DNA from: Nephromyces sp. MM_2019
Lineage: Eukaryota; Apicomplexa; Aconoidasida; Nephromycida
NCBI GenBank assembly: GCA_015657535.1
Contig: JADHZB010002122.1
Span: forward strand, 5,969 to 58,779
Length of the DNA stretch: 52,811 nt
Direction of reading: 5' to 3'
Part shown: positions 1-12,446 of the stretch, one piece after another
How the letters are laid out: each line of letters begins with the position of its first letter
Numbering within the stretch: position 1 is the stretch's first letter
The notes under the pieces: model-generated
Seen by the model: the letters and a program-made list of their open reading frames with translations, nothing else
What the model was told of the DNA's origin: nothing
The model's database searches: none
Program-made: the position numbers and the translations under genes

Positions 1-128
1 ACACACGCACACACACCCGCATGCACACACATATTCACAACTGCATGCACACCCGCACACACGCACACACACCCGCACCTGCACAGGTACGCACATCCCC
101 ACCTGCAACCACACACACCCGCACGGAT
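1..128. repeat. CA-rich simple repeat at the left edge
   Basis: Degenerate alternation of ACAC blocks with CGCAC, CTGC and TGCAC interruptions. It lies upstream of the first visible methylcrotonoyl-CoA carboxylase exon and is therefore probably intronic. It is cut by the window edge, so its full length is unknown. Confidence 0.85.
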
Positions 129-577
129 TTTCGCACATATTCTCTGTTCAAACTCCCTATTAGCACATGAAACACACACACGAACTTTTCCCCCAAAGGT
201 TTTTCAATGCATTTAAACTGACTTCAACGCCCATTCTGCTTGTGATTGATCATTTACCGTATTTTTTTGATTATTTCGTATATCAAACTGCCTTATTTTA
301 CGCCTTAATTTCTCTCTACTATTCACCAATCACCTTTTTTGAAACTCCAAGTTATTCTGCTCGTAACTCTCTGCCATATTAATGAGAAATATATATTATA
401 GCTGCCTCCAAAAAAACTATGCATTTAGATGAATCATTCTCATTACTGCACACACAATATCTCTTGGCTTTATAGCTGACTATGCTTTCAATGTGTGTGT
501 TGTGTGTGCGCGAGTTGCATGTGTGTCTGCAATCTAAGCTCAAGATATAAATTAGCTGCTGCTTTCTTGATTTAAAG

Positions 578-3500
578 GTGTTCTGGCAAACAATGGCGTT
601 TTGTTTTCCGAGAGTGCATTGAAGGGAGCTCACTTTATTGAACTCTGTAATCAACGTGGAATACCTCTTCTTTTTTTCCAGAATATAACTGGATTTATGG
701 TGAGTAAGGATAGCAAGGAGGTAGTATAAAGGAGCACTTCCTCAACCTTGTCAACTGTTTTATATTTGCGTGATCTAATGAATTTTGTGGAAATATTTGA
801 CACGAAAAAATCTTAATATAGTCACTCTGAATCAGGAACACACCGCCAAATATTTAGAGCAGGAATTGATAAAACAGTTCTTGCAATGAAATTAATCGAC
901 AATTATAGCTAAAGCATTTGTGTGTGTATATGTTTCTGAAGCTTCAGAGCTAGTTATCTAAAGTTTTAATATTCCATGAATAGAGCATCACCTAGAGTAA
1001 TTGCCTGAAGTGCTTTATTGTTTCGAAATTCCATATATTCTGAATTTTCTATTGTTTTGAGAGATTGCCATATATTGGATGGAGGCTACCTTCATACCGA
1101 TTTACTTGCTTGTTAAAGTTTCGCAAGCACGCCAAGATATATAATGCTTTCCCTGACTCTAGTTTATTTGCCCTTTTCGAAAGGAGGGTGTAGAAAGAGC
1201 TCTAAAGGAAGATTTAGTGACACCTTTCGGAGAAAAATTTGGATCTTCATGGCATATGATTAGTGGAAAGAGTTTTTGGCTGAAAATATATACTTGGGTG
1301 GGAGGCTTCAGGAGGTTCAGGCTGGAGAAATGCTTTTGATGCATTGTCTAGAAAGTCGTATTGGCGTCGATCAAGCTGTTTATGCTGAAATATGAGTTTG
1401 TTCTTTAGACGTTTTCTGATGATTTAAGTGTTAGCACGGTAGAATCAAATCGCTTCTGCGAAGAGATATTTTCGCTGGGATAGTGTAGTTATTCTCTTTG
1501 GGCGATCCCCCAAAAGAATGCAATTAGATCTAATTGCAGGCTCTTTTAATTTAGCAGATGGACCTAATATGGAAAAAGGAGATATTTCAGTTGCTAAAAA
1601 TATGAATCAGTTGCGTTTATGCCTTGGCCTTTTGTTTCTACTATAGTAATTACATATAATTCCTAGGAGGAGCAACCTGCTAAGGGTTGAAGGAATTCTC
1701 TAGATATGTAGAAGTAACTAGTTTATCGCTTAAAAACTACCTTTCAGGTATTTTTTTATGATTTTCCTTTATAGGCTAGTCTTTTTTATAAATATAGAAA
1801 GTTAGATAGAGATCATATATGTAAATGGGGCCTACACACTGCAAGTATTCCTCACCCTGCAGTACTTGGGTGACTGTCGGTACACCACCGGGAGAAGTAA
1901 AATTCTCTCTGGTTCTTACTCCTCATGCTGTTCTTTAAAAATATTATTATTTTATAAATACAAAAAAAAAGATCTTATCAATAAATATAGTAACTTGAAT
2001 TCAATTTATATCTCATCCATTTGTAGAATATTTAGCGCGAAGTAATTTTTTGATTTCCTAGTAGTATAAATAGGTAGTCTCTAGTCTGAAAAATTGTTTA
2101 AAGGCATTATGAGTGGTGAAGCAAGCATTTCTTTGAGCGAAGCTAGTCTTCCCACTATTGTTGATGTTTTTCCTGAGAAATCTTATGCAAGTTTTGATGA
2201 ATCATGGGGGTTTATCTTTTTCATATAATATTTTTACACGATTTTCATAGGAGAATATGATTCAGGATTTTGTTCGTACCCTGTAAATTCTCATGCGAGT
2301 GGATGACATTGTATTACTAGGGGACCTGTTTTTTTGCTTCCCTTTCTATTCGGTTTCTGCTTTCCTGCTCTCCTTGCTCATTACTAAACCTGAGTTTATA
2401 ACGAAATTGCTGATGGCTTTTTTTTCTCTTTTGTTTTTTCCAAGCTGAATGTCTCCCTTGGCCATTTCCAGCTTCTTTATATAGTTGCTAATATTTTATG
2501 CTTGAAAACTCTAGGGTAATTCTCTATGTATTGAAGCTGCTAATCGAGCCATCTTTGAGGATGGCGTGAAGCTTATTGTTATGACTTTATTCTATTGATA
2601 AACTAGACTTTTGGTTTGCAAGGGAATGCAAGGTTATTTTTATCGAGAAAGCATTCTATAAGGAAGCTGTACTGTGTTAAAAACTGTAGCACAATCTCAT
2701 TTTGCTATCTCTGATATGAAATGTGTTTATAATCACATTTTAGGGCTATCAGAGGCATATCTCTTTAGGTCTCTAGTATATGTAGTCCTTGATCTTTTCA
2801 TCTTTAGAATTAAAATCATCAGATTTATTTTATAGTAATGATATCTTATACTTTTCTCAGATGCTCATAATGCATCTAATAGCGTCTTTTCTTGAGACGA
2901 CGGCATGGTCAGCTTTATATTCAGAAGCAAGCAATCATTTTTATTCATATATATCAAATCGGATATTTTTTACTCCTACCACCTAGTCAAGGTTTACATA
3001 TATTTAACAAGTCATTCTGCTGCATCTGCGGGTGTTTGTTTTTACTAAGATTTTTTAAACAGAGGGAGATAATCAATAATAGATTGTGTTATAGGTAGGA
3101 TAAATAATTTGGATGCAGTGTTTGTGATGAATAGTTATATAGAGAAGCTATATTATTAAGAAATTCATCAAAGTTTATATTCAGCACTTGCCTAATTTTT
3201 ATTTACATGTTTTATCAATCGTTTTTTTAACAATTTAAATTAGCTACTGATGCCTTGTGCCCTAATTAGCTTGAAACATTCTACGACTGTTTCTTCAAGG
3301 TAGGCAGAGATGCTGAGGCGGGTGGCATAGCAAAAAATGGGGCAAAACTTGTGACAGCGGTTTCTTGCGCTAACGTTCCCAAGATTACGTGTGTTATCGG
3401 TTCTTCATATGGAGCTGGAAACTATGGAATGTGTGGAAGAGCGTACGATCCTAATTTTCTCTTTATGTGGCCAAACGCAAAAATAGCAGTAATGGGAGGG

Positions 3501-5075
3501 GAGCAAGCTGCTGGTAAGTGGCTAGTTGAAAGATGGAAATTTTTTAGGTATCACAAAAAGGTCTTTTTTTGTAGGCGCTGAATTTTCAGTGTGTCGCTTT
3601 GTTTTTTAGGATTCACCACAATGTGCAATTTTGACAGAGGCTTACTATATGTATGTTTAATATACTTTTAATCGGTTTCAAACACATTTTTTGGTAGTTC
3701 CACTTCTAGATGGTATATGATCAAAAACAGCAGCAGATCATGTTAAATTATCTTTTTTTGGCAGCAATACTAGATTCTAGCATCTTGCCAAATGCTTTTG
3801 CGTTGTAAATAAGATGGATTCGCATTTTATTGTGATACACCATACGTGAATTTGTTTTTTTGGTAGATGCACTAGGTAATTAAAATATTTTTTTCTTTTT
3901 TTGCTTTTTCAATGTGGATTTGGAATTTGTGTGTGAATTTTTCATCTGTGTAGATTTAACATTTTTGTGTGAATTTCGCGTCTGTATATCCAAAGAAGGA
4001 TAACATATAGGCATGGGTAAACATCAGAGAATAGAGCTTGAGTATCTCTAATTTCATTTTTTTTGTTCTCTGTTGCTGCTGAAGTGCTCCTACTAATTGT
4101 TTTTGTGGGCTGAAAATTTGAGTCGATTAAAGGCAGTGAACAGAGCAATTTACTATGTAATGTTGTTAGCATTAGATTCTTTAAGTATTATATCAGGCGT
4201 GCTACTAAATTTGGAAAATTCTGTTAAATCTTCTTCAAGTCTCTCGGTGGAGGAACAAGCAGCAAAGGTATTTAAAGGTTCTCACTATTGTTTAGCTAAA
4301 TAGTATCACTTTTTGGTGCATTTAGGAGCATTTATTATGGGTATATTTTTTAAAGCATGCTTTGTATATTTTACGTAATTTGCTAGGGAATAATTTGAAG
4401 CGAAGACTTTAATTCCGTTGCCAAGTTTAAACTTAATTTCTATAGCACGAAGTTACGCAGTTATTCGATGATTTCTCAGTATTATGGCAGGTCTGGTTAG
4501 TTAATTATGCCTCTGTTCTTCGAGAAGTGATGGAAAATTATCTGGACATGGGGCACTCTTCAACAGTAATAAAGATAGTGCTGCGTAGCATACTTGAGAA
4601 CTAGCTCCAAAACCAGTTTTTTCGATAAATTTCCCAGTTTTTCTAGCCAAAAGTTGTTTGAGAACAGTAGTTACTTTGGTATTTACTGTATATGTACTTT
4701 GTAGACAAGTGGTTTTTTTAATCTGCTGCGGTGCTTCGTGTACACATGAGACGGTCTTACTCGCAACATCTCTTTTATTATGCCCTTCAGGTCGTGCTTG
4801 TAGCTCTAAATTTTTCAGTTTTTATGCTGAGAAGTTTGTAATCACATCAATACTTACCTTTACTTTTAACTGAATTCTGTTACCTTTTGCAGAAAAAATT
4901 GTTCAGGGATAAATTTGAACTGGAGAGCAGTGCATTTTACTCCAGCGCAAGATTATGGGATGACGGTGTCATCCAGCCGGTAGAAACTAGAAGGATCTTA
5001 GGATTGGCACTCTCAGCCGCTATGCAAAACTTCAAGAGCGGTATTTTCCCACAGTATGGAGTCTTCCGCATGTAG
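578..5075 (+). CDS. MCCC2: Methylcrotonoyl-CoA carboxylase beta subunit, 3' four exons (5' partial)
   Basis: The carboxyltransferase subunit moves a carboxyl group from biotin to 3-methylcrotonyl-CoA in mitochondrial leucine breakdown. Four exons join in phase: 578-699, 3300-3513, 4197-4267 and 4893-5075, each bounded by GT and AG. Exon 1 encodes [16 protein letters not shown] and FFQNITGFM. Exon 2 has [18 protein letters not shown], then [16 protein letters not shown] and [17 protein letters not shown], the acyl-CoA-binding core of the family. Exon 3 is a charged linker ending SVEEQAAK. Exon 4 has [14 protein letters not shown] and ends in the conserved GVFRM before a TAG stop. The opening phase of exon 1 shows that upstream exons, including the targeting sequence and N-terminal half, are outside the window. 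Introns are long (2,600, 683 and 625 nt). Propionyl-CoA carboxylase beta is a relative, but the ARLWDDGVI and GVFRM ending is typical of MCC. What I see is the exons; the mitochondrial location is family knowledge. Confidence 0.93.
2109..2565 (+). other. Candidate exons of an unidentified gene nested in the MCC beta intron
   Basis: Three short open segments inside the 2.6-kb MCC intron join in phase: 2109-2190 (starting with [22 protein letters not shown]), 2251-2282 ([10 protein letters not shown]) and 2515-2565 ([17 protein letters not shown]). Donors are gttttg, gtaaat and gtgaag, and acceptors are tcatag and ctctag. The implied introns are 60 and 232 nt. The joined peptide reads like protein, but I do not recognise it, and nothing like it is expected inside the MCC beta chain. 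It could be a small same-strand nested gene, an alternative exon set, or chance. Any further 3' exons were not resolved. Confidence 0.3.
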
Positions 5076-8008
5076 ATATTTCTGGATAGATGGCGCGTAT
5101 TTCTTGACTTTTTTAGAGCTCTTATTTTGCAAAAGGGAATTTGTTTTTGTCGTATCTGGTGTATTTTTATCTTGCCCTAGCACCTCCCGGAAGGTGAATG
5201 TTTCCTGTGTATGAAGTTGGTGTCATCCGTGGAAGCCCTCGAGACGTTTTGCTACCAATAGCAAAGAAGGATTGCCGCGGCTAGCATCTAGGAAAATCTT
5301 GTATAGCATAGAAATCATTGCGACACTTTCCTCTCATTTCATATAGCTTATTTGAGCCTACTTCTTTACCACTTTGTGACAAGGTTACAATGAAATAAAT
5401 TAGTGTATGAGTCCTTTAGTCAGATTTTTTAATTGATTATTTTTAGACCCGGCGAGAGGAATCTGTTCACATGAAGAGGATGAGAAGCGTAATTGTCTGC
5501 ACGCAAGATTATAGCATGATCGTTGCTATGTTAGTTGGAGTGCCATTAGCTCGGAAAAAAATCATTTAGAAGGCTTAGATTAATAGTTTATGGCATGCTT
5601 AAGAATTAATGCACGGTTTTTCTATACTTTTAAAGTGATTATGAAATGAACGAAACTTGAATACATCATCTTTATGTTGAAGTTTGTTGCAAGTAAGTAT
5701 TATTGTCGAGCGCAATATTAATTATATCTCTAGAGTGGTTCCTTCCTATCGTCAATAAGCACACGGTATTAACTGCATAGAGCTATTACTTGCGCAGTAC
5801 AAGGTTATGAGCGGCAGACATAGTGTACAGGGCAGTCCCCCCTTGCTATGCTTCAGTTGAAAATCTTTGTTTGACCTCTTTTAAGATCTTGTCTGAGCTA
5901 ACACTAATGACATGATGCAATATGTCTTTACTCCTGGACTGCAGCTGCGACGCAGGAACTTGCGAGTTTGCTCCTCAGTACCGTGTTTTATCCTAAAAGT
6001 TTTGTTTTTCTTTAGAAAAATGTGATTATATCTGAAGTTTGTGGGCTCTTATTTCTCGAGTTGAAGTTACAACGGTACTCTTTACTTGCACCATGACTGG
6101 CATATAAATTTCTCACAATGCTCTAGTTTATGAATGATGTGATGTAGATAATGTTATAGGAGCAGCTCGCCCAGTTGAACTTCATGGCAATCAGCCGTTT
6201 GCCATTGTAGCGATTCAGAGGAGAGCTTTATCGTTATAAGCGATAAATGCGTAATAAGGGAAAACTGGTGCCAAAGTGCATGTGCTAGATGAGGACTAAC
6301 TAGAGAAAGTTCTTTTTGACGCTTGCCATACCTTTGCAAAAGTCCGCTTCTACGAGAGCAACTTTCGCAGTGCTTGCCTCAATCTGACGGTTGCCTTTTC
6401 CCATTTAAAATTAAAAATTGAAGCTTGAGAAACTCAACCAGATATTTAATGGATTCAAATCGCTAAATCTGTCATTAGGCCTATTGGATGGGTAATAGCT
6501 GGAGTACAAAGTAGCAAACGCAAGCTATACGAGCTTTGATTACTGCTGCGTCTGAACTCCGAATGAGCGGAGCTTAAGCGATATAAGACGTGTTCCTTGT
6601 ATCGAAATATTTTCCCCCAAGGATAAGATTTTTTTAGGTCCGTCACTCAATTTTATAATTGCTTAGCATCAGCATTATAGACTGAGAAAGTGACTGTTAG
6701 TATTGATCGGAAAAAGAAGATTCCTCAGGTGGAAAACTATTAGTTTATATAAGTCTTTATCATAAAAAGAAGTAGATTCTTCAAGTAGACAACTCTTAGC
6801 TTATATAAAACAAAGCGGATAGAGGATGCTCTGTGACCGTAGTAACTTTTTTATACCATGGGATCAGAGTGGTACCGGAAAATGCTTCAACAGTAAAGTT
6901 TTGCATTTTGCCACCTGCTGGAGCTTGCATGAGTGAAATTGCGAGTAGTGGTAAACTCCAGGGATTTGCCGATCTCGATTCTCGAAATCAGCCTCTAGCA
7001 TGCAGCTGCACTTTCTATAATGCACTGCGTATGTTTTTGCCATCGTATGCGCCAGTCTTCTACTCACTGCTTATGAATCTAATTTTGATAGTACGCAGAT
7101 TTTTGTAAAATTGTTAGGGGGTGTGCCCCCTGCTGTATATATAGCATTCTAAAGGTCCCAAAACTGCATAACATCATGTGCAATTGCCTAAGATGACTTG
7201 TGGATTAAGGAAAACAATACTCTACTGCCCCGATAGTATACTAAAAAAATGAATGGAGCTGGCATTATTCACGCTTTCCAACTAGAATCCCTGCATAATC
7301 ACATTCGTCGTCCGATCTGTATCATCTGCCATCAAAGCTATCACCCTAGTACGAATTTTTAGCCTTGCGCGGCTAAGCATTAAATCTGCCAAAATTAATA
7401 CATATTCTCCTTTTGAGGCGAAAAGCACGCAACGTGGCGCTTTAAGGTGGAATCAAGTCCGAGTTTTCGCCCGCTTGCGTTTTATCTTGCGGGATGGAGA
7501 AGCAATGTCTCCTGTCCAATTTCTACTTAGCGGCAATATGGCATAATTCTCGATGCCGCTGTTGAATTGGAGTAAGTAGTCTGAAAATGCGGCAAACTGG
7601 CATATTCTTCCCATTCAAGGCAATGCAGTTTTTTTGTTTTTGAAGTACCAGTCACCTCTGGAGAACCATTTGTAATGGATAATGATTTAGGAGGACCCGC
7701 CGAGAGTTTTAGACTGCAAAAAATACCTGCGCCTATTTTTAGCGCTCTTTAGTTACTACGAGAACTTTAGAGTGAATTAGCTATTGCCTTGCGGAATACG
7801 CATGATGAGAATCACTTGTACGGCAACCCTAACTTTTGGGTATCTTCCGAGGGTGTTACTTCAAATTTTTATGTGCAAAAATTACAAGCTTTGGCCTATG
7901 ATTAAAAACCCATCAAGTTTATGATAATATGTATTTTTTATCTGATCCTAAAATTATTTTTAAAAAATTTTCCGATACAGTTTTTTATTAAAAGGAAAAA
8001 ATTTCTGT
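5076..8008. other. Intergenic region between the MCC beta and PIG-V genes
   Basis: No recognised gene. An open frame at 6833-7108 (+) begins with GTG rather than ATG and overlaps an equally open frame on the other strand, so neither is convincing. Two open minus-strand stretches (6154-6339 and 6455-6646) look protein-like but have no family motif. A short perfect inverted repeat, AGGGGG-TGTG-CCCCCT, lies at 7116-7131. The promoter of the PIG-V gene must lie toward the right end, but I see no clear element. Confidence 0.5.
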
Positions 8009-11000
8009 ATGGCAGAAATTAATGCTCTTCGCAATTGTAAAATGGGTCCAACTGAAGCCTCTTCGGCTTCAAAAGACCATGCAGAAAACACTCGAAATTT
8101 ATCTGCTCAATCTTCGAAGGGGTCCATCAAATCAGCCTTGGCATACACCACTGGTAAAACATCGATTCCTTCGATAGCGTTCACTACTTTTAGCGTAGCT
8201 TTCATTATTGCAGTGTCATCCAGAGTCATCTGTGTACTCTGGGCTGTTGGATCAGACTACTTGTTTCCAGATTATCATACATCCGCCGTATTAGTGGGGA
8301 AGCAAGTTTCTACATTTGAGAAACATCACAGAGCAGCTTTGGAAGAGGCATCTTTGCTTAAAATATTGCCATTTTCTTATAAATTGTCACTGAAATCAAA
8401 TTTGCCACAGGATATAAATGCCTTGTGTGAACCTATTTTGCAGTCCACCTATTTCCAAGATGATGACTGCACGATATCCCAAAAAAATTTGATTGAGCAA
8501 GGGAGTTACGCCTCCTTTCATCTTTTTCCAAAACCCTTTATGAGCTGGGACGCGGAATATTTCGTGGGTCTTGCTCTTTCCAAAGTGTCTTACCCTTTTG
8601 ACTTTATGCATGCCTTTTTTCCGGGCCTCCCGATTGCTATTTACTTTATATCTCAAACGGTTCGCTTCTTCTTTCGGACGATTTTAGAGCACGTGAGCGA
8701 ACTAAAGATTGTGGGTATATCAGGTGTCTTACTGTCAAATTTTTGCTTTGTGCTTGCTGCCTTGGGAGTGTATTGCTTTTCAGCTCACATTCTAAGCAGC
8801 AAGGAAAACCAGTCCGAAAAAAAATATACGAATGATGAGTATGTCAGAAACGAGCAATATTTCAACTCGGAATCTGTCACAGCTAGCAAAGCAGCAACGA
8901 AATACTCAAATAGTAAAACTGAACCATCTGTCGTTCAACCTGACTATTATCGACCTTCAGATGATGTCTTTGAGCAGCGCAATGCAGAGCTAGTGTATGA
9001 GAACGCAGCTACCGAAGAAAGTGGGTATCATCAAAATTACAAGGGTTGGAGCCACTGGGTTCGTGGGACTATATCATATCTCAGCGTTTTTTGCTTTTCC
9101 TTCAATGCCTCAAGCGTTCATATGAGCGCAATATACACTGAGAGTTTGTATAACTGTTTAGCTGTCTGGGGCGCATATCTGCTGCTTGCTTCCAGGAAAA
9201 GCATTGCTCAAGATAGCCGTAGAAGGGCCGAAGAATCTTTAAAAGAGAGCAAAGATTTTAAAAGTTTTCATGAAGGCTACCTGTGGTCCTTTTACTCACG
9301 CTTGCGACCCATTATCATGCTTTGGATTGCCTCTCTGCTTTTTGCATGTGCTGCTTTGACAAGGTCAAATGGGATCTTACTACTAGTTCCTCTTTTTTTT
9401 TATACAGTTAAGACCTGCCCACTTTTGCGATCGATTTTTTCGCAGGAAAGTGTTTCTGCATGCATGAATACAGGGAATTTTCTTTCAATGAGTCCTAGTA
9501 ACACGACACCCAATTTCGGGGTAAAAAAGATATTTAGAACAGAAAAGGCAGTTAACAATACGCCGTGCAATAGCAGCATCTCAAAGAGGAAATCGAGTAC
9601 CGCTTTAAATAATGTGGACAGCAAGTTGGCTAAGGGCAAGCTACTTCAGTATCCGAAAAAGAATGAGAATCGTGTGGTGGATAATGCTCTTGAAGTGCCA
9701 GGAATCGCTACAATTAATGAATGTGCTGGGCAACGTACTCTTTATTACAAGTTTGGCAGCGGGACGCTGTACCTCAGCTCACTCATTCACTGGGCTCAAG
9801 CCCTTATCTTAGCTATTATAGTTGCTTCTCCGTTGATCTTGAATCTGTACCATGGGTACTACTTATATTGCCAGCCGCACACGAAGAGCTCTAATGGTAA
9901 GAAAACCCACAGATGTAGCGAAGTGACGTCGTTTGAGTTACTTGTTGAACCAAGCGTTTTTGTTGGCCAAATCATCTACTTGTTGAACCAAGCGTTTTTG
10001 TTGGCCAAATCATCTGCTCATTAGGCAATGCTATGAAATTTACGTGAGTCATACATTCTAGTGAAGAATTTGTTAAGCATAGACACGGATGTTCCTACCC
10101 ATGCTATTTTTGCTAGAACGCTTTATATTGTGGGCAATGCCTCAATTTACTTACAAAGCTCATGAAAGTTACTTAGAATTACTCTGCACCACAATGTGAT
10201 GTGGCTTCACCGAGCGAAAGAGTCTTTTGAAATTACTGCATTATCTTATGCCTCCTATATAGCACTGCAGGAATGGTGCTCATGGAAAATCCCAAACATT
10301 TATGGATATATCCAAGCTAAGTACTGGAATGTGAGGTTTGCTGGTTCGCTCAAACCTGGTAGGCTTGACAGGATACTGTATTCCTCGCCTACATATTTTT
10401 TCGTACTATTTTTTTTTTGTAAGCATCACCTGCCAAAGATTAAGAATTCTGTCCATGAACTGTTCGAGATGCTGGAATTTGTGAGCCTAAACGGCGCGCA
10501 GTTCAAAGATGAACAAAACCTTGCAGAATTACTGAAGTTTGGGGTTAAAAATTATCCTAAGCCTTTTACTGTTGAACCTGGACTTCCGGTGCAAACTGAG
10601 GACAGGGTTGCTAATACTCTCTACTTTTGGCCGAGGTTGCTGGCGTATTATTTCTATCGCTGGATGTCATACTTAGTAAACGTGGATGAAGAGGTCGAAC
10701 ACGTTACATACCTTTTGTTACTTCTTTCCTACTCGCTCCTTTTCTGCAACACGGAGGTTAGCGTAAAGAAGATGAAGTAGCTTTAATGAATAGCTAGCTG
10801 CCTTAGCTTTATTTTTTCGCTATTGGAAGTTCATTGACGTGGTAAAAGTAGAATTTTTTGCTGCACGTGTATTCAATAGTAACAAATGACTCCGATAATA
10901 TATATTGGCATAGCAATTCAGGCGCTGTATATTTTTTGGGGAAATTCCAAGCTTTAGGATTAGCTCTATGCGAAGCTTCTCTTGAGTATAGATATTGTTA

Positions 11001-11839
11001 CGTACATAAAAAAGCATTTTTAGCATCATTTCTTTCTCGCTTTGCATAGTCTTGAAAATTTCAAACTCTATCCTGAGCACATACCTTCAAACTCTGGATG
11101 CTTTGAAACTAGCTTTGATTACAGTAGAGCTTTGAGATAGTGCTGAAGTAAATATTTGCACGATTTTGCGCACATCGCAAAAAGCCTCTTCTACCACCGA
11201 TTATATAAACCTAGGGAACCAGCTCAGCACCTCGAATTAAGGATAAAAATATTCCCTTCATAAAGTATTTGCTTTGTCTTCCGCCTAAGAAACTTATGAT
11301 CTTTCTGTATGGTATTCAAGAATACAATGATTTCTACGAGTCCTATCTACAGGTATTCTTAAGGATGTCGACATCAAGTCCATTGCTTTTCTTATATGCT
11401 GCTATGGAACTTTATTCCTTAATGCAATTGAAGCATTTTCGCAATCACTGCCTGCTGGAAACTGGGATGAAGGCTTTGGATTCTGAGGCATCGATTGATG
11501 GAAAAGGTAGGAAATCGCTGGAAATGCCAGCTAAGTTTGGGTGGTGCCCTTGGATTTGACACATCTCTCGGGATATAATACTAAACTCACAATTCACTTA
11601 TTTCATGATCTGGTTTTCTTGCCTTTACAGGGAATAAAAGCGCTCAAAAACTTGTAACCACAATGCCCTTAACGGAGACCTCACTTCGTGCAGATGAACA
11701 GATCCCTCATACTTCGATTAGCAAGCCAAAATACAGCGAAAAGCGGAAGGTTCTTTGGTTTAGGCGATGGATATTCTTCAGTGTTTTTCTCAGCTTCCTG
11801 GGCACATCATTGTTTGCAAACTATATAACTTGGACATAA
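8009..11839 (+). CDS. PIGV: GPI mannosyltransferase 2 (PIG-V / Gpi18 family), four exons, complete
   Basis: This ER membrane enzyme adds the second mannose, from dolichol-phosphate-mannose, to the GPI-anchor precursor. Exons 8009-9896, 10263-10762, 11290-11506 and 11631-11839 join in phase to give 937 residues. Diagnostic motifs come in family order: SWDAEYF (about residues 179-185, with the presumed catalytic Asp 181), FFPGLP, MSAIYTESLYN (about 372-382), then PNIYGYIQAKYWNVRF in exon 2, LRMSTSSPLL in exon 3, and a last membrane helix ending SLFANYITWT, the usual C-terminus. Many hydrophobic segments are visible. The protein is nearly twice the usual ~500 residues; the excess is low-complexity polar insertions (roughly residues 265-350, 400-425 and 480-580) and a Ser/Lys-rich stretch near the C-terminus. 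The ATG at 8009 opens the frame after an A/T-rich leader. Phase dictates the first acceptor (tatatag, 10262) rather than the nearby ctgcag. The second donor could be gttagc at 10757 or gtaaag at 10763. Confidence 0.9.
9940..10015 (+). repeat. Perfect 38-bp tandem duplication within PIG-V intron 1
   Basis: Two identical, directly adjacent 38-bp copies (9940-9977 and 9978-10015), each beginning ACTTGTTGAACCAAGCG. Thirty-eight is not a multiple of three, so the duplication would shift the frame if translated. In the splice model it lies wholly inside the 366-nt intron 9897-10262, where it would be harmless. It looks like a recent slippage duplication or an assembly artefact. Confidence 0.95.
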
Positions 11840-12170
11840 CTACAGAAAGTTTGGAGCTTTGTGGGATGCAGCTTACAGAGTGAAGCGATGCATGAGACGA
11901 CGGTAGTATCCCTCCGCTGAATTTTTTTTGAGAGTAGTATTCATATCCCTTTATCAAGTAAAGGCAGGTGAGATAGGAAAAAAAATTAGAGTGGAGTAAA
12001 TTTCTTTTCATAGGTCGAGCACGAGGAAAATCTTTTTCTCTGGTTATTTTCCTTAGCTATGGATTTAAAAAATCTTCTTCCAAGAAGCGAGTATATCCAC
12101 GTCGCAAAACTTGCTTTTTATTTTTCAACTATTAGCTGATCTTTCAGCAATTTGCTGATCTCTCAATTAT

Positions 12171-12446
12171 TTGCTGCTCTTTCAGCTATTTACAGCTCTT
12201 TGTTTCTTTGCCCTTGCTACGTTCAAATGTATATCTAGGACTTTCTCATCCCCTAACCCCGAGTTTAAGCCGGCTTTTCGCCCATCCTTCTTAGCTTGCT
12301 CTTGTGCTAATGTAATGAATAAAGTTAGCTATAGACGGAATATCGTTCCGTTAGATGCTCCACCTTACGGGAAAATTTCACAGCAAAAAAAATTGTGGCA
12401 AAAGATTTTCTCGGTTTGGTTGGAGAGTTATTTAACGAACCTCTAG
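12171..12446 (+). CDS. Unidentified small open frame, possibly a 3' exon
   Basis: The frame is open from a hydrophobic stretch (LFTALCFFALATF) through a Pro/Phe-rich part to a basic-aromatic end (NIVPLDAPPYGKISQQKKLW, then SVWLESYLTNL) and a TAG stop. The only in-frame ATG is at 12313, giving 44 residues, so a longer product would need an upstream exon. A candidate acceptor (tatttacag) lies near 12192. I do not recognise it. A signal-like N-terminus followed by a small basic domain would suit an organelle protein, but that is inference. Shared orientation with PIG-V, 330 bp upstream, is the only context. Confidence 0.22.
   Translation: MLLFQLFTALCFFALATFKCISRTFSSPNPEFKPAFRPSFLACSCANVMNKVSYRRNIVPLDAPPYGKISQQKKLWQKIFSVWLESYLTNL

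Noticed and set aside
6833..7108. 91-residue plus-strand frame, with a 67-residue frame on the opposite strand.
   Set aside because: No ATG at the start, both strands open over the same bases, and no motif. At most a chance frame.
9612..9812. Frames on either strand inside PIG-V exon 1, such as 8396-8656 and 9400-9639 on the minus strand.
   Set aside because: Shadows of a recognised coding exon.
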